64,000 nucleotides of DNA, from positions 1 to 64,000 of the forward strand of contig CANIVU010000019.1 in the NCBI GenBank assembly GCA_947470805.1, in the 5' to 3' direction. Shown here piece after piece: positions 57,942 to 64,000 of the stretch. The position numbers and the translations under genes were made by a program. Position 1 is the first letter of the stretch, and every line of letters begins with the position of its first letter. The notes under the pieces were generated by a model. The model did no database searches, was not told where the DNA came from, and saw nothing but the letters and a program-made list of their open reading frames with translations. Origin of the DNA: Acidobacteriota bacterium (lineage in GTDB: Bacteria; Acidobacteriota; Terriglobia; Bryobacterales; Bryobacteraceae).

Positions 57942-59552
57942 TCAGCGGGCGTAGGCGTAAAACACCGTCACCAACCCGATCACCGAAGCCAGAAACACAC
58001 TATGGCGCAGGGTGAAGCGGAACAACTTGGCTTCATCATCGGCCTTCATGCCGGTCGCGGCCGCCGCAACGGCAATGCTCTGCAAACTGATCATCTTCCC
58101 CATCACGCCGCCGGCGGAGTTGGCCGATGCCATCAAGACAGGGTCCAGCCCCAGCTTTGTCGCGGTCACCACCTGCAGGTTGCCGAACAACGCATTGGCC
58201 GACGTGTCACTTCCCGTCAGAAACACCCCCAGCCAGCCGAGCAACGCGCTGAAGAATGGAAATGTCGATCCGGTCGAGGCGAACGCCAACCCAAGCGTTG
58301 CCGTCGCGCCCGAATAGTTCATCAGGAACGCAAGCCCCAGTACGCTGGCAATCGTCAAAAGCGGTTTGGCCAACTGCTGAGTCGTCTGGCCGAGAATACC
58401 CGCGAACCGTTTCGCCGACACCCCAAGCAACATGGCTGCCAGGATCGTCGCAAAGACACAGGCCGTACCCGCCGCCGATAGCCAGCTAAAGGCGTACATC
58501 GCCGCATAAGGAGCCGGCTTCCCCACGGTGGGCGGAACCCGCTCCACCAGGTTGTGCAACCCCGGCCAGGGAATGTTCATCGTGAAGCTGTTCAACTTCG
58601 CCTTCACCCCTTCCTGCCCCCAGATCAACACAAACACAACCAACAGCAGGTACGGCATCCAGGCCCAGAACAGTTCGCTGGGGCTATGCTTCCGCAGCAC
58701 AGGAGCCTCAGAGGACTCCCCTTCCAAATGGAAAGTATCGGACGGCTTCCAGAGCTTAAAGAGAATCACCAGCGACGCAATAGCGGCGAGCGAACTGGTA
58801 ATATCCACCAACTCGGCGCCAACATAGTTCGAAACAAAAAACTGCAGCCCGGCAAACGCACCGCCGCAGATCAGCGCGGCCGGCAACACACCACGCAGCG
58901 CCTTCCAGCCACCCATCACCATAATCAGATACGAAGGCACAAAGAATGAAAGCGGCGCACAGATCCGGCCAACCGCCGCGCTCAACTCACGAACCGGCAG
59001 CCCCGTCGTCAACGCCAGAGTCGTGACAGGAATTCCAATCGAGCCGAATGCCACAGGCGCCGTATTCGCCAGCAAGCAAATCCCCGCCGCGTAAAACGGA
59101 GAGAAGCCCAGGCCCGTCAGCATCGCCGCCGCCACCGCCACCGGACTGCCGAACCCCGCGGCGCCTTCAATAAAAGCGCCAAACGCGAAGGCGATCAGCA
59201 ACGCCTGCAGCCGCCGGTCCGGGGTCAAACTCCCTACCGAGTCCTTGATGATTTCAAACTTCCCGGTCTCCACGGTCAGCCGGTACAGCAGAATCGCCGA
59301 GAACACGATCCAGCCAATCGGCAGCAATCCAAAGGCGGCCCCAAAGGTCACCGCGCCCACCACTGTCCCGCCCGGCATGCCGTAGCCAAACAGAGCCACT
59401 ACCGCCGCGGCGGCCAGCCCGGCCAGGCCCGCAATCCACGCCGGTTTCCGGAAAACGCCGAGCATCATCAGGAGTACAACAATCGGAAGAGCGGCCACCG
59501 AAGCCGAGAGGGCGAGACTATCGCCGATGGGTGTGTAGTTTTGCTGCCACAT
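57942..59552 (-). CDS. lldP: L-lactate permease
   Basis: A 536-residue inner-membrane transporter of the LctP family (lactate or glycolate uptake with protons). About 13 helices; family motifs include WIVFSAILLYRLTVETGKFEIIK, FAFGAFIEGAAGFGSPVA, ANTAPVAFGSIGIPV and FLTGSDTSANALFGNLQVV. Length fits. No lactate dehydrogenase gene is adjacent. The gene faces the che cluster with adjoining stop codons and is divergent from the OmpA-family gene; AAGG upstream may bind the ribosome. Confidence 0.94.
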   Translation of the reverse strand: MWQQNYTPIGDSLALSASVAALPIVVLLMMLGVFRKPAWIAGLAGLAAAAVVALFGYGMPGGTVVGAVTFGAAFGLLPIGWIVFSAILLYRLTVETGKFEIIKDSVGSLTPDRRLQALLIAFAFGAFIEGAAGFGSPVAVAAAMLTGLGFSPFYAAGICLLANTAPVAFGSIGIPVTTLALTTGLPVRELSAAVGRICAPLSFFVPSYLIMVMGGWKALRGVLPAALICGGAFAGLQFFVSNYVGAELVDITSSLAAIASLVILFKLWKPSDTFHLEGESSEAPVLRKHSPSELFWAWMPYLLLVVFVLIWGQEGVKAKLNSFTMNIPWPGLHNLVERVPPTVGKPAPYAAMYAFSWLSAAGTACVFATILAAMLLGVSAKRFAGILGQTTQQLAKPLLTIASVLGLAFLMNYSGATATLGLAFASTGSTFPFFSALLGWLGVFLTGSDTSANALFGNLQVVTATKLGLDPVLMASANSAGGVMGKMISLQSIAVAAAATGMKADDEAKLFRFTLRHSVFLASVIGLVTVFYAYAR

Positions 59553-59655
59553 GGGAACCTTGCTATGTTACTCCTGTTGGACCCCGTTGCAACACTTCTC
59601 TCGGGGAATGCGTCCACAATAGGAAAGCGGGAAACCCATCCCGCGCGGAGGACTC

Positions 59656-61326
59656 ATGGATCATCGCTACCTTGTCGTTGGCATCTGCGCGCTCGCCGCA
59701 GCCGTTTACGGCCAACCCGCGCAGCAACGGCCGGATCCCGATGTCCCTATGGCCGTCTTCAAAGTCGACGTCGTCGCCAAGACGGCCAAGGCGATCAACT
59801 ACCGCCACCGCAGCGGCGCCACGAAGATCGATTTCAAGGGAACAGCCAACCTCCCCGCCGCGAAAGGCGAGGCCAAGGTCGAAAGCAAACAGGGCTACAT
59901 CGAAATCGAAGTTGAGTACCGCAATCTCCAACCCGCCAGCATGCATGGCGCTGAATACCTCACCTACGTCCTCTGGGCCGTCACCCCCGAGGGCCGAGCC
60001 ACCAACCTCGGCGAAATTCTCCTCAACGGCGCCAACGGCAAACTCAACGTCACCACCGAACTGCAAGCCTTCGGCCTCATCGTCACCGCCGAACCGTATT
60101 ACGCCGTCACCCAGCCCAGCGACGTGATCGTCATGGAAAACGTTGTACGCCAGGACACTCTGGGCAAGGTGGACGAAATCGACGCCAAGTTCGAACTCCT
60201 CCAACGCGGCCAGTACGCAACCCTCGCCGGCCCCCGCCCCGTCATCGACCCCAAAGTGCCGCTCGAACTCTACGAAGCCCGCAGCGCCATCCACATCTCC
60301 CGCGCCGCCGGCGCCGAGAAGTACGCCGCCGACACGATCAAGAAGGCCGCCGACCTCCTCTCCCAGGCCGAAGGCTACCAGGCTCGCAAGGCCGGCAACA
60401 AACCGGTTTCGATGATCGCCCGCGAAGCCGTGCAGACGGCCGAGGACGCCCGCGTGCTCACCGTCAAACGCCGCGAAGAGGAGCGCCTAAACAACGAACG
60501 CGCCGCCTCCGCCGCCCGGGAAGCCGCCGCCCGCGCACAGGCCGAGGAGGAGTCGCGCCGCGCCAGGGAATCCGCCGAACAGGCCCGCCTGGAACAGGAA
60601 CGCCGCGCCCTGGCCGAAAAAGCCAAGGCCGAAGCCGATGCCGACCGCGCCGCCGCCGAAAAGGCCAAGCGCGAAGCCGAGGAAGCAACAGCCATCGCCC
60701 GCAAAGCCACGGCCGAGGCCAACCTCGCCCGCCAAGCCGCCGAAAAAGCCAAGGCGGAAGCCGAAGCCGCCCGCGCCTCCGCGATGGCCGAAGCCGAAAA
60801 CGCCCGTCAGGCCGCCGCCGAAGCCAACCGCCTCCGCCAGCGCGCCGAAGACGAGAAAACCGGCCTCCGCAAACAGCTCCTCGACCAGTTCAATCTCATC
60901 CTCGAAACCCGCGACTCCGCCCGCGGCTTGATCGTCAACATGTCCGACGTCCTCTTCGACTTCGGCAAATTCACCCTCCGCCCGGAAACGCGCGAAAAAC
61001 TCGCCAAGATCTCCGGAATCGTCCTCGCCCACCCCGGTTTGCGCCTGGACGTCGAAGGCCACACCGACGCCATCGGCAGCGAAGAGTTCAATCAGAAACT
61101 CTCCGACAACCGCGCCGCCACCGTCCGCGAATATCTCATCGCCCAGGGCATCAACGGCGACTCGGTCACTGCGCGCGGCCTCGGCAAAACGCAGCCCATC
61201 GCCCCGAACGACACCAACGCAAACCGCCAGAAGAACCGCCGCGTGGAGATGGTCGTCTCCGGCGAAATCATCGGCACCAAGCTGACGGTCACCGTCACGC
61301 CGGTCGCCCCGCCCCAGAACAACTAA
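59656..61326 (+). CDS. OmpA-family protein with long coiled coil
   Basis: A 556-residue exported protein. After the signal peptide (YLVVGICALAAAVYGQ) comes a beta-rich domain (to about residue 205), then an alanine/glutamate/lysine-rich coiled coil (about 215-405, repeating AEKAKAEA-type heptads), and an OmpA C-terminal peptidoglycan-binding domain: VLFDFGKFTLRPETREKLA, VEGHTDAIGSEEFNQKLSDNRA, TARGLGKTQPIAPNDT and NRRVEMVV. It likely tethers a large assembly to the cell wall. GGAGG upstream decides the start. A strong hairpin ends the gene. Confidence 0.86.
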   Translation: MDHRYLVVGICALAAAVYGQPAQQRPDPDVPMAVFKVDVVAKTAKAINYRHRSGATKIDFKGTANLPAAKGEAKVESKQGYIEIEVEYRNLQPASMHGAEYLTYVLWAVTPEGRATNLGEILLNGANGKLNVTTELQAFGLIVTAEPYYAVTQPSDVIVMENVVRQDTLGKVDEIDAKFELLQRGQYATLAGPRPVIDPKVPLELYEARSAIHISRAAGAEKYAADTIKKAADLLSQAEGYQARKAGNKPVSMIAREAVQTAEDARVLTVKRREEERLNNERAASAAREAAARAQAEEESRRARESAEQARLEQERRALAEKAKAEADADRAAAEKAKREAEEATAIARKATAEANLARQAAEKAKAEAEAARASAMAEAENARQAAAEANRLRQRAEDEKTGLRKQLLDQFNLILETRDSARGLIVNMSDVLFDFGKFTLRPETREKLAKISGIVLAHPGLRLDVEGHTDAIGSEEFNQKLSDNRAATVREYLIAQGINGDSVTARGLGKTQPIAPNDTNANRQKNRRVEMVVSGEIIGTKLTVTVTPVAPPQNN

Positions 61327-61334
61327 GACAGCAA

Positions 61335-61358
61335 CGCCCTCGCCGCAAAGCGAGGGCG
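61335..61358. terminator. Bidirectional hairpin between the OmpA-family and GH88 genes
   Basis: CGCCCTCGC (61335-61343) and GCGAGGGCG (61350-61358) form a perfect 9-bp stem with a 6-base loop, located between two convergent genes. No T-tract, but the location fits termination from both sides. Confidence 0.65.
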
Positions 61359-61384
61359 CTCCCATTCCAAGAATCGACTCGCGC

Positions 61385-62515
61385 CTAAATCCGGCGCAGC
61401 GCGTGTTCCAAGGCTTCCACGAAGAAGTGGTCGCCCCACATCACAGACTCGTTCACGCCCAGGTCCTTGTGCAGGTGGTAAACGCCGCCCTTCAGCACGC
61501 CCTCCCACTCTTTATCCTTATCGGCCAAATGGTTCTGGCACAGCGTGCGCAGAATGCGAATGCCCGTGTTCCAGTAGAAGTGGCCCTTCACCGGATCGTG
61601 CAACAGCCGTCCCAGCCGCAGCATGGCGCTGGCGGCGATGGCGGCGGCCGAAGTGTCGATCTGCTTGCGCTGGTCGGCCGGCGCGTTGAAGTCCCACGGC
61701 GCCATGCCGTCGGCGTTGCCGTGCGTGATGTAGTAGTCGGCGCAGTCCTCGGCCGTCTCCAGGAAGTGCGGATCGCGGCTGTACTCATAGGCGGTGGAGA
61801 ACCCGTAAATCGCCCACGCCAACCCGCGCGCCCAGCAGGAATCGGCGCGATAGCCCTGCTGCGTCGCTTCGCGCAGGAACTCGCCCGTCTCGATGTCGAA
61901 GATGCCCTCGTGCGCCGTGGAACCGTCGCCGCGCACCAGGAACCGGCGCGTCGTCAGCGAATGCCGCGTGGCAATCTCGCGCAGGTTCTTGTCGCCCGTC
62001 GCCCGGGCGGCGTAGAACACCAGACCCACGTTCATCATGATGTCGATGAACAACGAATTCTCGGCCACAAACGAGCGAAGGTAGTTGCCCTTGTCGCGAT
62101 ACCGCAGCGCCAGCGTCTTGCCGGCCTCCACCACGATCTCTTCCAACTTCGGATCCCGGTCCACCTGGAACCAGCGGTAGTAGGAGTGCTGGAACACGAA
62201 ACCCAGGTCGTGCACGTCGCGGTCGCTCTTGCGTTTCTCCAGCGGCTTGGTATAGTCGACGGCCTTCTTGTACCAGTATTCCGGATCTTTGCCGCCCGTC
62301 TCGGCCTCAAAACGGCGGAACAGCCACATCATGCCGGGCAGGAAGCCGTCACACCAACGGGTCCACGCCGGGCCGTCGTGCTTCCACTTTCCTTCTTTCG
62401 TGTACATCGGATAGAAGCCCGGATGGGTATCAATCAGGCGCTTCACTTGCTTCTGCGCAAAGCGCATCGACTTTTCAAATAGGGCTTTATCGGTCTCAAG
62501 AGTAAACTGGATCAC
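61385..62515 (-). CDS. Glycoside hydrolase family 88 (unsaturated glucuronyl/rhamnogalacturonyl hydrolase)
   Basis: A 376-residue (alpha/alpha)6-barrel enzyme that removes unsaturated uronic acid from the ends of oligosaccharides made by polysaccharide lyases. Motifs: WTRWCDGFLPGMMW, HDLGFVFQHSYYRWF (with the first catalytic Asp), FIDIMMNVGLVFYAA (second Asp), and DSCWARGLAWAIYGFSTAY. No signal peptide, so it works in the cytoplasm. The start overlaps the upstream gene's stop (ATGA). Together with the sulfatase at 2.3 kb it hints at use of acidic polysaccharides. Confidence 0.9.
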   Translation of the reverse strand: MIQFTLETDKALFEKSMRFAQKQVKRLIDTHPGFYPMYTKEGKWKHDGPAWTRWCDGFLPGMMWLFRRFEAETGGKDPEYWYKKAVDYTKPLEKRKSDRDVHDLGFVFQHSYYRWFQVDRDPKLEEIVVEAGKTLALRYRDKGNYLRSFVAENSLFIDIMMNVGLVFYAARATGDKNLREIATRHSLTTRRFLVRGDGSTAHEGIFDIETGEFLREATQQGYRADSCWARGLAWAIYGFSTAYEYSRDPHFLETAEDCADYYITHGNADGMAPWDFNAPADQRKQIDTSAAAIAASAMLRLGRLLHDPVKGHFYWNTGIRILRTLCQNHLADKDKEWEGVLKGGVYHLHKDLGVNESVMWGDHFFVEALEHALRRI

Positions 62516-63774
62516 GGCTTTTTTGCTCCGGAACTTCCTATCCGCAGTGTGCGCCAGTTCAGCGGCAAACCACGGGGAAGATCGAGGGAATCCTTTCTAA
62601 CGTAGAAGACATCGCGGTGCGGTAGCATCGGCAGTTCCCGTTGACTCGGTTTCTGGTAGATGCCGCGGGAGCTGAATTCGTTAACCGGAATCGCGCCGCC
62701 TTCTTCCAATTGTCCCTCGAATGGACCAACTTTGCCATCGAAGGAAATTTCCCGCCATTGCAGCGCCACCAGAATCCGTTCCTGCCCCCGAAAATCCTTG
62801 CGCCGTTCCAACAACGCCACGTTGCCTTTCAACATCGCGCCCTTCGGAATCCACAATTGTTTCTTGCTTTTCGAATCCCGCGTCACCCGAGCCTCGATCT
62901 CGTCGCCAATCGCATTCCCCGGGAATTTCAACGGCGTCAACAGTTCCAACTCCACCAGCAACCCCGCCGGCAGCGAGATCGCCTCCGCCAACGCCACCGG
63001 CGCCGCATCGCCCTCCGGCACCTCGGCAAACGACAGCGTCGACTCGCCCGCATACTGCCGGCAGCGCGAAAAATGAATCACGTTCCGGCTCGCCCCGCCC
63101 TGGAAATCCTCCATCACCATCTCCGAAGATTTCGGCAAAAGAAATGTCGATTCCCCGATCGGCACCCGTTCATACTGCATCGAGTCCCGCGCCGCCTTGA
63201 GCGGCAACACCGGAGGAATATCGATGGCGTCCACGTCCAACCGCACCAGGTCCAACGTCTCCACGTCGTTCCAGAACGAGCCTCGATAGCCCGTAATCCC
63301 CGACAGCGTTCCGATCGTAATCTTGTATCCGCTCCGGAACTGCGGCACCGTATAGTCGAACCGCGCCACGGTCCGTCCGTCGATCACCTCTTCGCCCTTG
63401 TACGTCATCAACGGCGTGCCACTCAGAAAGACGGACCGCGCGTGCAGCGCGAAACTCCCGTTGCCAATCGCGCCCGTCGGCGCCAGCTCGCGCAGATCCC
63501 GCTCTTTGAACTCCCGCTCCCCCGGCCAGGAAAACAGCTCCTTGCCCTCCACCACGGCTACTTCCAGATGCAGCGCGTCCATCAATAGAAACTTCCGGCC
63601 GCGCCCGGATCGCGTCGACCGCTCAATCGTCTCCAGGCACGTATAGTTCGGTTGCCGCGTGAGCACCTGCCCCATATGCTGCTTGATCCGCGCCAGCAGC
63701 AGCGTCTCCGGCGCCAGCGGTTGCCCGGCGGCGCAAGTGACAAACAGCAAACTCCAAACGCCCAGGCGCGGCAT
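62512..63774 (-). CDS. Secreted protein of unknown function, coupled to GH88
   Basis: A 420-residue exported protein (signal peptide MPRLGVWSLLFVTCAAG). N-terminal: NYTCLETIERSTRSGRGRKF and a beta-rich region with LLMDALHLEVAVVEGKELFSW; C-terminal: LPAGLLVELELLTPLKFPG, IEARVTRDSK and LWIPKGAMLKGNVALLERR, a small beta-barrel reminiscent of SAF/VirB10-like segments. Similar proteins are common in Acidobacteriota without known function. The ATG at 63774 follows a TACAAT hexamer by 6 bases; the earlier GTG at 63798 would lie upstream of that promoter-like site. Translationally coupled to GH88. Confidence 0.65.
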   Translation of the reverse strand: MPRLGVWSLLFVTCAAGQPLAPETLLLARIKQHMGQVLTRQPNYTCLETIERSTRSGRGRKFLLMDALHLEVAVVEGKELFSWPGEREFKERDLRELAPTGAIGNGSFALHARSVFLSGTPLMTYKGEEVIDGRTVARFDYTVPQFRSGYKITIGTLSGITGYRGSFWNDVETLDLVRLDVDAIDIPPVLPLKAARDSMQYERVPIGESTFLLPKSSEMVMEDFQGGASRNVIHFSRCRQYAGESTLSFAEVPEGDAAPVALAEAISLPAGLLVELELLTPLKFPGNAIGDEIEARVTRDSKSKKQLWIPKGAMLKGNVALLERRKDFRGQERILVALQWREISFDGKVGPFEGQLEEGGAIPVNEFSSRGIYQKPSQRELPMLPHRDVFYVRKDSLDLPRGLPLNWRTLRIGSSGAKKP

Positions 63775-63780
63775 ATGTTG

Positions 63781-63786
63781 ATTGTA
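63781..63786 (-). promoter_or_regulatory. Likely -10 element of the 63774 gene/GH88 operon
   Basis: TACAAT on the minus strand (one base from consensus TATAAT) ends 6 bases before the ATG at 63774; no Shine-Dalgarno. One of the clearest leaderless candidates in the window. Confidence 0.5.
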
Positions 63787-63802
63787 CCCGCCGCCCACCT
63801 GT

Positions 63803-63808
63803 TACCAT
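63803..63808 (+). promoter_or_regulatory. Possible -10 element of the CDGSH protein gene
   Basis: TACCAT ends 7 bases before the ATG at 63816, divergent from the hexamer at 63781-63786; no Shine-Dalgarno. Confidence 0.38.
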
Positions 63809-63815
63809 CAGTTCG

Positions 63816-64000
63816 ATGGCAACCAAAGTAACCGTTAACAACAATGGCCCCCTTCGCATCGAAGGGGAGTTCACGATCAACGATCCCTCCGGCAAAGAGT
63901 TCGGCCTCGCCGGACGTACCGTCATTTCGCTGTGCCGCTGTGGCGCATCGGAAAACAAACCGTTCTGCGACGGCGCCCACGGCCGCGCCGGCTTCCAGAG
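63816..64000 (+). CDS. CDGSH iron-sulfur domain protein, 3' end missing
   Basis: The first 61 residues of a small protein cut by the right edge. It starts MATKVTVNNNGPLRIEGEF and holds a complete CDGSH motif, CRCGASENKPFCDGAHG, whose three Cys and one His bind a 2Fe-2S cluster. Such MitoNEET-like proteins transfer electrons or iron-sulfur clusters. The N-terminal sequence with IEGEFTINDPSGKEF is typical of bacterial members that have a DUF1271-like or second CDGSH segment downstream; not visible here. Confidence 0.88.
   Translation, partial: MATKVTVNNNGPLRIEGEFTINDPSGKEFGLAGRTVISLCRCGASENKPFCDGAHGRAGFQ

Noticed and set aside
1-64000. tRNA, rRNA, insertion sequences, prophage or integrase genes
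   Set aside because: None of the intergenic gaps holds a cloverleaf-like sequence that I could recognise, and no transposase, integrase or phage protein motif was found in any coding frame.

Overview
The window is a compact, GC-rich bacterial chromosome segment that looks like Acidobacteriota of the Solibacter/Bryobacter type. The clues are two very large TonB-dependent receptors with an N-terminal carboxypeptidase-regulatory-like domain, Tat-exported PQQ propeller and TIM-barrel proteins, a PEP-CTERM protein, a TIGR03067 protein, and a pilus-type secretion cluster combined with LolA. This assignment is inferred from family content; no rRNA or other phylogenetic marker is present. No tRNA, rRNA, CRISPR array or insertion sequence was seen. 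No gene-free stretch exceeds about 210 bases, and many neighbouring genes overlap by 1 to 60 bases.

Layout. 1-11 kb: periplasmic oxidative and degradative proteins (a PQQ propeller protein cut by the left edge, a sulfatase coupled to a HupE-like membrane protein, an NHL propeller protein, a PQQ dehydrogenase with two haem c sites), then a frameshifted cupin gene, an Ada-type repair regulator and a sugar isomerase-like TIM barrel. 11-26 kb: TonB receptor 1, small membrane and secreted proteins, two SPFH proteins coupled to a DUF1537 acid-sugar kinase, a PEP-CTERM protein, a PdxA-type dehydrogenase, TonB receptor 2, a TIGR03067 protein and a protein with Ig-like repeats. 26-32 kb: a large secreted kelch/Ig-like protein divergent from an HTH-membrane-propeller protein, then an EF-hand / ApbE-DUF2271 / PepSY operon. 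32.5-43 kb: lolA followed by an inner-membrane type IV pilus/type II secretion set (pilC, pilB, pilM, pilN, pilO, a PilP-like gene, a pseudopilin-like gene) and a frameshifted Ser/Thr kinase. 43-48 kb: a secreted protein, recX, ytxH and DUF948-like genes, an M1 metallopeptidase and a PilZ protein. 48.5-57.9 kb: one chemosensory cluster, cheA-cheW-mcp-hemA-like-cheY-cheB-cheR-cheX. 57.9-64 kb: lactate permease, an OmpA-family protein, a GH88 hydrolase with a secreted partner, and a CDGSH iron-sulfur protein cut by the right edge.

How the genes work together. The chemosensory cluster is a complete signalling pathway: a soluble receptor with two PAS domains, adaptor, kinase, response regulator, both adaptation enzymes and a CheX phosphatase. 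It also contains a full-length but divergent glutamyl-tRNA reductase, and its CheA carries a second CheW-like domain and a receiver domain without the phosphorylatable Asp. The pilus/secretion genes form the inner-membrane half of such a machine; no secretin or major pilin gene is here. The DUF1537 kinase and PdxA-type enzyme fit four-carbon acid-sugar catabolism.

Structure beyond genes. A palindromic element occurs twice (6331-6369 and 36920-36944). A TANNNT hexamer lies 5 to 10 bases before many start codons, which suggests leaderless transcripts. A hairpin covers the ribosome-binding site of TonB receptor 2. Two genes carry single-base frameshifts. The G/C strand bias of the top strand is regional rather than gene-directed: C-rich before about 32 kb, G-rich from about 32.5 to 47.8 kb, and C-rich again after about 58 kb.
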